Shown here one piece after another: positions 23,495-31,908 of a stretch of 38,592 nucleotides of DNA. The notes under the pieces are model-generated. The model searched no databases. It saw only the letters and a program-made list of their open reading frames with translations, and was not told the origin of the DNA. Source of the DNA: CAZKWY01 sp964556655 (GTDB taxonomy: Bacteria; Patescibacteriota; Minisyncoccia; Portnoybacterales; UBA2143); assembly GCA_964556655.1 (NCBI GenBank), contig CAZKWY010000006.1:1-38592 (forward strand). Reading direction: 5' to 3'. The first letter of the stretch is position 1, and each line of letters starts with the position of its first letter. The position numbers were made by a program, and so were the translations under genes.

Positions 23495-25394
23495 GGCAGA
23501 GGAGATTTTTTTAGATGCGGAAGCTGTTTGCTCGATAGAGGAAAAAGGCAAGCTGGAACATCCCATCAAAAAACGCAACTTTTTCTTTTTTTATTTCCTC
23601 ATTATTGCCTGCCTGGTTGTCCTTTTGGCTAAGAGCAGTTATTTACAAATAGCAAAAGGCAGTTATTATTTAGACTTGGCTTACGGCAATCGTCTTCGTA
23701 TTTATAACATTCCAGCCCCGAGAGGGATTATCTATGACCGTTTTAACAACCCCTTGGTTAGAAACATTCCTCGTTTTGATTTGGCGGTTAGCATCGTAGA
23801 TTTTTTAGATAACGATCCGGAAGTTCAAAAAAAGATTTTATCTGAAATTAGCAAAATAGTCTTAGTCGAAGGAGAAGGCAAAGAAAAAAAGATTTTGGCA
23901 TGGCAAGAAATAATTGAGAAATCTTATGGAAGGACAAGCCAGATTACACTCTTGAAAGGCATTGAGCGATCATCGGCTCTCGCTCTTGAAGGTGTAGTTT
24001 CAGAATGGCTTGGTGTTCGCCTGGAAAAAAAAGCGCAAAGAGAATATTTGAATGCTGAATATTTTGCTCATATTCTTGGCTATACAGGCCAGATTAGCCC
24101 CGATGAATTAAAGGAATACGTTGGTTACTATGCTAATAGTCAGATTGGAAAAACGGGGCTGGAACGCCAATACGAGGCTGCTATTCGCGGCAGGGACGGT
24201 CAAGAACAAATAGAAGTAGATTCTACCGGCCATACGCAAGGAGTTATCGCCTCTATTAATCCTAAACCAGGCAACGGGCTTTTGCTTAATATTGATCAAG
24301 GGCTTCAGAGAAAAATTCAACGCTCCTTAACAGAAATGATGGAAAAGCTATCTTCTCCGAGAGAAACTCTTCGTCGCGCCGCGGCGGTAGCAGTTGATCC
24401 CAGAGACGGCGGGATCAGAGCGATAGTAAGCTTGCCTTCTTTTGACAATAACCTTTTTGTTAGAGGAGTTTCTTCTCAAGAGATGGGCGTTCTTAAAGAA
24501 GATCCAGCTCGACCCTTTCTTAATCGAGCTACAGCTGGCCAATATCCTTCCGGTTCTATTATCAAGCCGCTCATAGGGGCGGCTGCTCTAGAAGAAGAAA
24601 TCGTTAATCCTTATCAACAAGTAGATTGTCGCGGAGCTATTAGTATTGTCAACAAATATCATCCGGAAATCACCTATCGTTTTTTAGATTGGAAGGTCCA
24701 TGGCCCTACTAGTCTTATCAAAGCCATTGCGGAATCATGCAATGTCTATTTCTATACCGTAGGGGGCGGGTTTGGCGGGATAGAAGGTTTGGGAATCGAG
24801 AAAATAAAGGAATATCTTGAAAAATTTGGTTTGGGGCAAAAAACAGAAATAGATTTGCCTTATGAAGAGGCCGGTCTTATCCCTGATCCCGAATGGAAGA
24901 AGAAATATAAGTCTGATGAGGAATGGTATTTAGGAGACACTTATCATTTATCTATTGGACAAGGCGATATGCTTGTTACTCCTTTGCAAATGGCTCAAGC
25001 TGTTGCTGCCATAGCCAATGGCGGCATCCTTTATCAGCCGCAGGTTGTTGATAAAATTCTTGACTCTAAGAGAAATATAGTCAAAGATATACCTACCGAG
25101 ACGGTAGACGAGTCTGTTGTAAGCCGTAAATATCTTTCTTTTGTTCAGAAAGGAATGCGCGCGGCTGTTCTAAGCGGCTCGGCAAGTCTTTTGAACGCTC
25201 TTAGCGTAGAAGCGGCCGGTAAAACTGGAACCGCCCAATTTGGCGTGGCAGACAAAACTCATGCTTGGTTTGCTGGCTACGCTCCCTATGAGAACCCCGA
25301 AATAGCTCTTGTTATTTTAGTGGAGGGAGGAGGAGAAGGCCATGAGGCGGCAGTGCCTGTGGCAAAAGAAGTTTTTTCTTGGTATTTTCAATAA
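23445..25394 (+). CDS. mrdA: penicillin-binding protein 2 (class B transpeptidase)
   Basis: A 649-aa peptidoglycan transpeptidase for cell elongation. A cytoplasmic tail of about 45 residues, one membrane helix (46-64), the PBP dimerisation/pedestal domain (APRGIIYDRFNNPL at 91-104, then GLERQYEAAIRG), and the transpeptidase domain. All catalytic motifs are intact: S371-x-x-K in YPSGSIIKP, SCN at 431-433 and KTGT at 593-596. ATG 23445 lies inside mreD, an overlap of 50 bp that suggests translational coupling. Genetic context (mreC, mreD) favours PBP2 rather than the division enzyme FtsI. Confidence 0.93.
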   Translation: MSLKKYFVRKREQENIEAEEIFLDAEAVCSIEEKGKLEHPIKKRNFFFFYFLIIACLVVLLAKSSYLQIAKGSYYLDLAYGNRLRIYNIPAPRGIIYDRFNNPLVRNIPRFDLAVSIVDFLDNDPEVQKKILSEISKIVLVEGEGKEKKILAWQEIIEKSYGRTSQITLLKGIERSSALALEGVVSEWLGVRLEKKAQREYLNAEYFAHILGYTGQISPDELKEYVGYYANSQIGKTGLERQYEAAIRGRDGQEQIEVDSTGHTQGVIASINPKPGNGLLLNIDQGLQRKIQRSLTEMMEKLSSPRETLRRAAAVAVDPRDGGIRAIVSLPSFDNNLFVRGVSSQEMGVLKEDPARPFLNRATAGQYPSGSIIKPLIGAAALEEEIVNPYQQVDCRGAISIVNKYHPEITYRFLDWKVHGPTSLIKAIAESCNVYFYTVGGGFGGIEGLGIEKIKEYLEKFGLGQKTEIDLPYEEAGLIPDPEWKKKYKSDEEWYLGDTYHLSIGQGDMLVTPLQMAQAVAAIANGGILYQPQVVDKILDSKRNIVKDIPTETVDESVVSRKYLSFVQKGMRAAVLSGSASLLNALSVEAAGKTGTAQFGVADKTHAWFAGYAPYENPEIALVILVEGGGEGHEAAVPVAKEVFSWYFQ

Positions 25395-25418
25395 AATAAA
25401 TAATTACTATTTAATAAA

Positions 25419-25886
25419 ATGCAATATCTTAGTCCAGAAGGATTAGAAAAATTAAAAAAAGAGATAGAAGAAAGAAAAACTATTAAACGGCAGGAAATAG
25501 CTCAAAGGTTAGAAGAGGCTAAGTCTTTGGGCGATCTATCGGAAAACACAGAATATTCAACGGCCAAAGAAGATCAGGCTTTTAACGAAAGTAGAATTTT
25601 GGAATTGGAGGAATTAATTAAAGAAGCCTCTATTATTACTTCTGACGGCCGCAGCAAAAAAGAAGTGCAGATAGGGGCTGTAGTAGAGGCCAAGATGATG
25701 GGCGAAGGAAACGGGAAAAAGTTCTTTTTTAATATTGTAGGTTCACATGAAGCAAACCCTTCGCAGGGAAAAATTTCTAACGAGTCGCCTTTGGGAAGGG
25801 CCCTTTTAAACAAAAAGGCAGGTGATATAATTGAGGCAGAGACTCCTAAGGGTTCGGTAAGGTATAAGATTATCAATATTAAATAA
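25419..25886 (+). CDS. greA: transcription elongation factor GreA
   Basis: A 155-aa factor that rescues backtracked RNA polymerase by stimulating transcript cleavage. Residues 1-75 form the antiparallel coiled coil whose tip LGDLSENTEY carries the acidic residues (D39, E42) that enter the polymerase channel. Residues 80-155 form the FKBP-like domain (VQIGAVVEAKM, SPLGRALLNKKAGDIIE). Full length. 24 bp after PBP2 and 14 bp before lysS, probably one transcript with lysS. Confidence 0.96.
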   Translation: MQYLSPEGLEKLKKEIEERKTIKRQEIAQRLEEAKSLGDLSENTEYSTAKEDQAFNESRILELEELIKEASIITSDGRSKKEVQIGAVVEAKMMGEGNGKKFFFNIVGSHEANPSQGKISNESPLGRALLNKKAGDIIEAETPKGSVRYKIINIK

Positions 25887-25900
25887 TTTGGAACTAGACC

Positions 25901-27178
25901 ATGTCTTCAATCAAGGGGATAAAAGAAGCTCGGCTTAAAAAACTTGCTCGCATCAAAGCAGCCGGAATTGATCCTTACCCAGCCAAAAGTAGCCGAAGCC
26001 ATACTTGCCGTCAGGCGGCTGCTTATTTTGAGGAAGGGAAAGAGGTGTCTCTGGCCGGGCGACTTAGATCTCTTCGAGCTCATGGCGGATCAACTTTTGC
26101 TCATTTGGAAGATGCTACGGGTCGGCTCCAGCTTTATTTTAAAAAAGATGAGCTAGGAAGGGAGGCATATGATTTCTTTCTGGCTAATTTTGAAACAGGC
26201 GATTTTATTGAAGCGCAAGGCGCTCTTTTCTTGACCAAAAAGGGCGAGAAAAGTCTTTTAGCTAAGAATTACAAAATTTTAGCCAAGAGCCTTCTCCCTT
26301 TGCCTGAAAAATGGCACGGGCTAAAAGACGCAGAGGAAAGATTTAGAAAAAGATATCTTGATTTGCTGATTAATGAAGAAGTAAAACAGATTTTTAAAAA
26401 AAGAAGCGAAATTGCCGAGAAGATAAGGAGCTTTTTGTCTAAAAAGGGATTTACTGAAGTAGAAACGCCTATTCTTCAGCTTTTATACGGTGGCGCGAGC
26501 GCCCGTCCTTTCAAGACGCATCTCAATGCTTTAGATCTCGACCTTTTTTTAAGAATTGCCCCAGAATTATATCTAAAGAGACTATTAGTAGGCGGATTTG
26601 AAAAGGTCTTTGAAATAGGCCGATGCTTTAGAAATGAAGGCATTGATAGGGAGCATAATCCTGATTTTACCATGCTGGAATGTTATTTAGCCTACTATGA
26701 CTGGAACAGTTTAATGGAATTTATGGAAGAAATGCTTCATTTTATAGATCCGAAAATTTTCCCCAAGGAATGGGATCGGGTAGAGTATAAAGATATTATT
26801 GCTAAAGATGGAGATGAAAAGGAGGCTTATGCTAAGCTTAAAAAACCGACTTTTGTTATGCGTCTTCCTAACATTCCTTTATGCAAAGAGGGAGAGGCTT
26901 TGCAAGGAGTAGCTTATGGAGTAGAATTAATCAAGGCTTTCACTGAACAGAATAATCCCGTAGCGCAAAGAGATGCTCTGCAAAAGCAGGAGGCCTTGCG
27001 CGAGAAAGGGGACGAGGAGGCGCAAAGATTAGACGAAGACTTTTTAGAAGCGCTAGAATATGGCATGCCGCCGTCAGCCGGCTTTGGCATTGGCATAGAC
27101 CGCTTAACCATTCTTCTTACCGAAGCTCGTAGCATCAGGGAGTCCATCCTTTTTCCTTTGATGAAACCAAAAAAATAA
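25901..27178 (+). CDS. lysS: lysyl-tRNA synthetase, class II, compact
   Basis: Attaches lysine to tRNA-Lys. 425 aa against 505 in E. coli. N-terminal anticodon-binding OB fold (about 48-145, VSLAGRLRSLRAHGG), then the class II core: FTEVETPILQ (motif 1), RCFRNEGIDREHNPDFTMLE (motif 2) and GFGIGIDRLTILLT (motif 3). About 70 residues usually found between motifs 2 and 3 are missing, and the substrate segment that reads GREIGNGFSELND in E. coli reads here YGVELIKAFTEQNN, so its Asn is Lys. It still looks like a tRNA synthetase, not the EpmA paralogue, because the OB domain is present. Confidence 0.92.
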   Translation: MSSIKGIKEARLKKLARIKAAGIDPYPAKSSRSHTCRQAAAYFEEGKEVSLAGRLRSLRAHGGSTFAHLEDATGRLQLYFKKDELGREAYDFFLANFETGDFIEAQGALFLTKKGEKSLLAKNYKILAKSLLPLPEKWHGLKDAEERFRKRYLDLLINEEVKQIFKKRSEIAEKIRSFLSKKGFTEVETPILQLLYGGASARPFKTHLNALDLDLFLRIAPELYLKRLLVGGFEKVFEIGRCFRNEGIDREHNPDFTMLECYLAYYDWNSLMEFMEEMLHFIDPKIFPKEWDRVEYKDIIAKDGDEKEAYAKLKKPTFVMRLPNIPLCKEGEALQGVAYGVELIKAFTEQNNPVAQRDALQKQEALREKGDEEAQRLDEDFLEALEYGMPPSAGFGIGIDRLTILLTEARSIRESILFPLMKPKK

Positions 27179-27186
27179 CTTCTCCC

Positions 27187-27215
27187 AAGAGCTGTCATCC
27201 TAGGACAGTCCTAGG
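27187..27215. repeat. palindromic repeat, right arm degraded
   Basis: Left arm AAGAGCTGTCATCCTAGGAC (27187-27206), centre A, then only GTCCTAGG of the right arm. Same family as 17017 and 33667, also preceded by CCC. Lies between lysS and serS. It leaves an 8-bp hairpin CCTAGGAC/GTCCTAGG. Confidence 0.7.
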
Positions 27216-27230
27216 TAGTAAGGTTTATTA

Positions 27231-28502
27231 ATGTTAGATATTAAGTTTATTAGAGATAATTCGGACAAGGTTAAAAGATCTTGTCAAAAGAGAGATGTCA
27301 AGTGCGATATTGACCATATTTTGGAATTGGACAAAAAAAGGCGGGAATTGCTTCAGAAAACAGAAGGGCTAAAAGCCAAACAAAAAAAGCTTGGTTGGGA
27401 TCAACAGAAGAAAGCAAAAGAAATAAAAAACCAGATCAAGGATTTAGGGCCAAGCTTGGAAAAAACAGAGCAAGAGCTTCAAAGTATCTTAATGAAAATT
27501 CCTAATCTGCTTGCCGAAGATGTCCCGGAAGGGAAAGATGAAAAAGACAATAAGGTTTTAAGAAAATTTAAGGAGCCGACAAAATTTGATTTCAAGCCTA
27601 AAGACCATATGGAGCTGGGCTTGGCTCATCATCTTATTGATACGGAAAAATCTGCTAAAATTTCCGGCTCCAGATTTAATTATCTTTTTAATGAGGCGGT
27701 TTTTTTACAGCTTGCTATCATCCATTTTGTGTTTGACACTTTGGCTAGCGAAGAGATAATTAAAGGTCTAGCCAAAAAAGTAGGCAATCCTTTTAACAAG
27801 CCCTTTGTTCCAGTCTTGCCTCCAGTTATCGCCAAAGCAGAAGTGATGAAAAAAATGGACAGGTTTGATCCAATTGAGGATAGATATTATTTAGAGCAAG
27901 ATGATTCCTTGCTGGTTGGCAGTGCCGAACACACTCTTGGCCCTTTGCATATGAATGAGATTATTCCGGAAAAAGATTTGCCCATCAGATATATTGGCTA
28001 TTCAACCGCTTTTAGAAGAGAGGCTGGCAGTTACGGTAAAGATACGACTGGCATTTTAAGAAGGCATCAATTTGATAAAGCGGAAATGGAAAGCTTTATT
28101 CAGCCGGAGCATGGCCAAAAAGAACAAGATTTAATCGTTGGGATCCAAGAATATTTTGTTAGGCAGCTAGAAATTCCTCATCAAGTAGTTCTCCTCTGCG
28201 CTGGCGATATGGGCGCGCCGGATTATCGGCAGGTTGACATTGAATGTTGGATGCCTGGCCAGGAAACTTATCGAGAGACGCATACTTCTGACTACATGAC
28301 TGATTATCAGGCTCGGAGGCTAAACACTAGGATCAAAAGAAAAAATGGAGCAATTGAATTTGCCTATATGAACGATGCTACCGCGATAGCTGTTGGCCGG
28401 ATGCTTATTGCGATTATAGAAAATTATCAGCAAAAAGATGGAAGCATTAAAGTGCCAAAAGCTTTGCAAAAATACATGGGGGGAAGGAGGGTGATAAAAT
28501 AG
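27231..28502 (+). CDS. serS: seryl-tRNA synthetase
   Basis: A 423-aa enzyme charging tRNA-Ser. The N-terminal coiled-coil arm (about 25-105, DKKRRELLQKTEGLKAKQKK) binds the long variable arm of tRNA-Ser. In the class II core: GSAEHTLGPLHMNE, STAFRREAGSYGKDTTGILR (motif 2) and FDKAEMESF. Motif 3 is unusual: the common LNGS-xxA-xGR reads MNDATAIAVGR here, and the preceding SNCTDFQARR reads TSDYMTDYQARR. Otherwise full length. ATG 27231 is chosen because MLDIKFIRDN is the family N-terminus. Confidence 0.94.
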   Translation: MLDIKFIRDNSDKVKRSCQKRDVKCDIDHILELDKKRRELLQKTEGLKAKQKKLGWDQQKKAKEIKNQIKDLGPSLEKTEQELQSILMKIPNLLAEDVPEGKDEKDNKVLRKFKEPTKFDFKPKDHMELGLAHHLIDTEKSAKISGSRFNYLFNEAVFLQLAIIHFVFDTLASEEIIKGLAKKVGNPFNKPFVPVLPPVIAKAEVMKKMDRFDPIEDRYYLEQDDSLLVGSAEHTLGPLHMNEIIPEKDLPIRYIGYSTAFRREAGSYGKDTTGILRRHQFDKAEMESFIQPEHGQKEQDLIVGIQEYFVRQLEIPHQVVLLCAGDMGAPDYRQVDIECWMPGQETYRETHTSDYMTDYQARRLNTRIKRKNGAIEFAYMNDATAIAVGRMLIAIIENYQQKDGSIKVPKALQKYMGGRRVIK

Positions 28503-28504
28503 AT

Positions 28505-28536
28505 AAAATAAAAAGACGCGATATTTTATCGCGTCT
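28505..28536 (-). terminator. terminator for the minus-strand zinc-ribbon gene
   Basis: AGACGCGATA (28514-28523), loop TTT, TATCGCGTCT (28527-28536). The T-run (TTTTTATTTT) follows on the minus strand, so it acts for the gene at 28553; on the plus strand it may still fold at the serS 3' end. Confidence 0.75.
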
Positions 28537-28552
28537 CTTGCTCTGTGTGGTA

Positions 28553-28813
28553 TCAAAACTCTTGCCATGACCAGTCTTCCGTCCACGCTCCTTCTCCGAG
28601 GCGTGTCCGGTCGAAGATGTGGCAGAGATCCATGTCTTCGATCTGACTCTTGAGAAAAAAACCATTTTCTCTTTCCCACTTGTATTCTGCTAAGCAAGTA
28701 GGGCAAGAAAAAAAATATGTCTTTTTCCTTCTTCTTCCCCTTTCCGCCGGTTCCATCCCGGCAGTCACTTTAAGGGGAGATTCGCAATGTGGGCAAAAGC
28801 GTTTGATTGGCAT
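28553..28813 (-). CDS. small zinc-ribbon protein, unknown
   Basis: An 86-aa protein with two CxxC pairs, C7/C10 (FCPHCESPL) and C37/C40 (SCPTCLAEY), separated by an Arg/Lys-rich loop: a treble-clef or zinc-ribbon knuckle. The C-terminal half is acidic and aromatic (ends EDWSWQEF). Complete expression signals surround it: a near-consensus promoter at 28857-28884, AGGAGG 5 nt before ATG 28813 and a terminator. So it is an independent, probably well-expressed gene. The ribbon suggests nucleic-acid or protein binding; the role is unknown. Confidence 0.7.
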   Translation of the reverse strand: MPIKRFCPHCESPLKVTAGMEPAERGRRRKKTYFFSCPTCLAEYKWERENGFFLKSQIEDMDLCHIFDRTRLGEGAWTEDWSWQEF

Positions 28814-28856
28814 CTTGTCCTCCTTTCTTCATATTGAAGAGGTTGAAGTTTCTAAT

Positions 28857-28884
28857 ATTATATCACTTTTTATAACTTTGTCAA
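28857..28884 (-). promoter_or_regulatory. near-perfect consensus promoter for the zinc-ribbon gene
   Basis: On the minus strand TTGACA (28884-28879), 16-bp spacer, TATAAT (28862-28857) with an extended TG-A. The leader (about 35 nt) has a small hairpin CTTCA/TGAAG just before the SD. Confidence 0.8.
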
Positions 28885-28917
28885 TAGAAAAGAAAGTTTT
28901 TTCTCTTTTAAATTAAA

Positions 28918-29826
28918 ATGGCCAAAAGGCATGCGATAAAAAGAAAAAAGCCATTTTCCCTCAAGCTGTTTTTTTTCGGAGGGATGTTTTTTCTGTTGTG
29001 CGCTGGCTTATTATATTTCCTTTTTTATCATCCCTATTTTAAAGTTAAAGAGATTAATATTTCGGGAGCGGAAAATATTTCTGTTGAGGAAATTAGAGAG
29101 ACTATTCGGGGCTTTCTAGAAGGGGAAAAATACTATTTTCTTGCCCAAGACAATATTATCTTGGCACCGGCCAGGAAAATAGAAAGGGGGCTTTTAGATA
29201 AGTTTTTGCGAATAAGGTCGGTTAAAGTTTCAAAAAAAATTCCGCGTGCTTTGTCAGTAAAAATTAAAGAAAGACAAAGAGCCGGCATCTGGTGCAAAAT
29301 AGAAAAGACGAGGACAGAACAACCAGCAGAAGAAATTGCTACCTCCACAGAAGATAATCTTTTAATTGCTACTTCTACAGAAGAGATTATGGCGGAAGAG
29401 GCTTCTTTTAAGAGAGAGATCAAAGAATGCTTTTATCTCGATCGGGAAGGAACAATCTATAAATCATCTCCTTTCGTCAGCGGCAGCTGGGTTGTCAATA
29501 TCTATGATCCTTCTTCTACGGCGGGCCTAGGAGAACAAGTAGTGGCTTCAGAAACAGTTGACTTTATCCTTCTTATCAACGAAGAAATTAAAAAAGTCCA
29601 CACGGCCGCTGGTCAAAGTTTGGGCAAGGTTGAGTTTGAAATAGCTAGCGCAGAAGATTTGAGGGCCATTTTGCCCTCAGGATGCCAAATATATTTTAAT
29701 CCCAGCTATTCCGGCCAGTATCAGATAAGGGCCTTGCAAATGATCTTAGACGAAGAAGTCAAAGAGAGCTATCCAAGTTTAGAATATGTTGACCTTAGGA
29801 TAGAAGGCAGAGTATATTATAAGTAG
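28918..29826 (+). CDS. ftsQ: FtsQ/DivIB-like POTRA-domain division protein
   Basis: A 302-aa bitopic protein: a short basic cytoplasmic tail, one membrane helix (17-40), a POTRA domain (about 42-112, FKVKEINISGAENISVEEI, then IRSVKVSKKIPRALSVKIKE) and an FtsQ beta domain toward the C-terminus (CFYLDREGTIYK). This fold and order are those of FtsQ/DivIB, which bridges early and late divisome proteins. A low-complexity insert near 140-160 contains IATSTE twice. It stands apart from other division genes here, with the divergent zinc-ribbon gene upstream. The fold call is good; the gene name is by architecture. Confidence 0.75.
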   Translation: MAKRHAIKRKKPFSLKLFFFGGMFFLLCAGLLYFLFYHPYFKVKEINISGAENISVEEIRETIRGFLEGEKYYFLAQDNIILAPARKIERGLLDKFLRIRSVKVSKKIPRALSVKIKERQRAGIWCKIEKTRTEQPAEEIATSTEDNLLIATSTEEIMAEEASFKREIKECFYLDREGTIYKSSPFVSGSWVVNIYDPSSTAGLGEQVVASETVDFILLINEEIKKVHTAAGQSLGKVEFEIASAEDLRAILPSGCQIYFNPSYSGQYQIRALQMILDEEVKESYPSLEYVDLRIEGRVYYK

Positions 29827-29877
29827 TTTTTAATGTTTGTCTAACAAGGAGGATTAAACTAAAGAAAGGAGGAGAGA

Positions 29878-30117
29878 ATGAGTTTTAGATTGGCAGGATT
29901 TTTTCTAGAGAGAGTTTTCGAACATTTTTTGAGCGCGATAGAATGGAGCTTTATCATTGCTTGCTTTATTCTCGGTTCGCTCTTTGCGACTAGGCCAGCT
30001 CTCTATGATTGCGACAAAAACACTTTTGTTTTTTACAGAAGATGGCCTAGGATAAAAACAATCCCTCTAATGCCTGCTTTTCTGGTAATCCCGTTTTTGG
30101 TCTACTTAATGTGGTAG
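29878..30117 (+). CDS. small membrane protein, unknown
   Basis: A 79-aa protein with two likely membrane helices (about 22-38, WSFIIACFILGSLFA, and 62-78, PLMPAFLVIPFLVYLMW) and a basic loop between them. ATG 29878 is fixed by AGGAGG (29867-29872) 5 nt upstream; a second AAGGAGG at 29846-29852 has no start behind it. The 3' end overlaps the convergent glycosyltransferase by 12 bp. No family recognised. Confidence 0.6.
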   Translation: MSFRLAGFFLERVFEHFLSAIEWSFIIACFILGSLFATRPALYDCDKNTFVFYRRWPRIKTIPLMPAFLVIPFLVYLMW

Positions 30118-31908
30118 AATATGGTAGACAAAGATAGAATGTCCAATTACTTTAACCGGCTCGTATTGGTTCAGCCAATCATAGTAGCCGGTTTTTTTGT
30201 TATAGCCGGGGACTGGCTCGCCACGGCCGCCTTGCAAAAGAGTGGCAGAAATAGCTAGCCAGCTGTCTGGAGGTAATTCGTTTGGATCGCGATCTCCCCA
30301 CCAGGGTCGGAATTTATCCCCTAGACGATAGCTAACAGAATCTCCGCCGAAATAATCAACGTATATTTTTTCGATGTTGTTTTCTTGAACGAAGCGTTCT
30401 AGCCTCTTGAGGTCTTGGCCCCAATCTAAATTAGAATCAGTGACATATTTATACCCATGGCTAGGCCCGCCAACGCTTTGGTTGAAATAGGCCAGAAAGT
30501 GGGGATAGGATTGGACAGTTCCTAAGGCATACCAGATGAAGGTCAAGAAAATAAGGGGACGCCAAAGAGAGCGCTTATTTTTAACCGCCTGGCTGATTTG
30601 TCCGCCGATTAAAACATAAAGTATTGGGATTGTCGGCAGAATATGTCTGACTCCAATGTTAAGGTTGCTTCGCAGAGTAGTCACCCAATAAAGAGCGAAA
30701 AAGGAAAGAAGGGCAAATTCTGTAAAATTGTTTTTGACGCAATTAATTAGTTTGCCTCCTAGGCGGCTGTTTTTCATTCTAGCGATTCCTTGATAAATGC
30801 TATACAGGAGAGAAAAAGCGGCTAAGAAAAGAAAGGCTAGGGGAATCTTGACCAAGAAAAGGACAGGGAAATAGTGAAGCCAGCCAGTTCTTGAAATTTC
30901 TCCTAGAAAGTAGGTAGTATTTCCTCCAGTGGCCCTTTGTATAACCATTAAGAGGCCCAAAAAGAATTCCCCGTAAGCCCTGATTACTGGTTTGTCAGAC
31001 GTCCAAATAATGGGGTCGGCCATCCATCTTTTGCCAAAAGAATCAAGAATAAGTTGGGTGTCTTGGTGCTGTTTTTCCGGCGGATAATTCCAAGTGTGGT
31101 AGAGATAGACAGGGCCGATAATAGCTAAGGCGATAAGCCCAATTAAGAAAAGCCCCGCCAAAGGCTTGATAAGAGAGAGACAGAAAGATTTGTAATTCAC
31201 TAATCCCCAAACGACAGTGAGGAAGATAAAATAAGGAATAAGAAGAGCAAGGGAAAATTTAGTTAAAAGGGCTAGGCCGAAGACAAAACCGGCGATAACT
31301 AAGTTCTTGGTGGTTTGTTCTTTGAGCCATTTGACTAGATAGTAGGCAGAGATAAAGAAGGCGGTCGCTGCGCCCACATCAGTAGTCACCAGCCGGCCAT
31401 GGGCCAAAAAAGTGGGCGAGAGAGAATAAAGGAAAAGGGCGATAAGGCCTGCTTTATTGCCATATTTTTCTCGCGTCCACTTAAAAACATAAAAGCCGAG
31501 CAAAAGAGTGATAAGGATCATTGGCAGGCGTGACCAAAGAAGCATGTTGTCGGTTGGATTGCCTGATCGATAAAGAAATTCGCCGCCAAAATCCCATTGT
31601 CCGTTAATGTCCTCGGTCCAGCTTTTATGGGAAAGAGGCAAATTAATTTCTTGGCCCGTTATTTTGCTGCCGATCCAAATTGATAATCCGGCGAGATCTT
31701 TTAACAAAGGAGGATGCTCTGGATTGAGGCGCATATCTTGCTGATCGATGTAGGAATAGCCGGCGGGAATATGGGCTAGCTCATCCATTGTGGCGGAATC
31801 ATCGGCCACACTAAAAAAAGCCAGACCTAACATTAAAGCAAGTAAGCCGGCGGCGACAAGAAAAGTTGTTTTATCGGTTAACTTGGAATTGAAAGGCTTG
31901 GAATCCAT
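30106..31908 (-). CDS. GT39/PMT-like integral membrane glycosyltransferase
   Basis: A 600-aa protein with about 11 membrane helices. The first external loop holds an acidic pair, D42-E43 in TMDELAHIPAGYSY, followed by RLNPEHPPLLKDLAGL, typical of the GT-C fold of PMT/ArnT-type enzymes that use polyprenyl-phosphate sugars. A later loop has NLDWGQDLKRLERFV near residues 500-515. Likely moves a sugar from a lipid carrier to protein or lipid outside the membrane. It overlaps the upstream glycosyltransferase by 38 bp, so the two are translationally linked. Substrate unknown. Confidence 0.82.
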   Translation of the reverse strand: MDSKPFNSKLTDKTTFLVAAGLLALMLGLAFFSVADDSATMDELAHIPAGYSYIDQQDMRLNPEHPPLLKDLAGLSIWIGSKITGQEINLPLSHKSWTEDINGQWDFGGEFLYRSGNPTDNMLLWSRLPMILITLLLGFYVFKWTREKYGNKAGLIALFLYSLSPTFLAHGRLVTTDVGAATAFFISAYYLVKWLKEQTTKNLVIAGFVFGLALLTKFSLALLIPYFIFLTVVWGLVNYKSFCLSLIKPLAGLFLIGLIALAIIGPVYLYHTWNYPPEKQHQDTQLILDSFGKRWMADPIIWTSDKPVIRAYGEFFLGLLMVIQRATGGNTTYFLGEISRTGWLHYFPVLFLVKIPLAFLFLAAFSLLYSIYQGIARMKNSRLGGKLINCVKNNFTEFALLSFFALYWVTTLRSNLNIGVRHILPTIPILYVLIGGQISQAVKNKRSLWRPLIFLTFIWYALGTVQSYPHFLAYFNQSVGGPSHGYKYVTDSNLDWGQDLKRLERFVQENNIEKIYVDYFGGDSVSYRLGDKFRPWWGDRDPNELPPDSWLAISATLLQGGRGEPVPGYNKKTGYYDWLNQYEPVKVIGHSIFVYHILPH

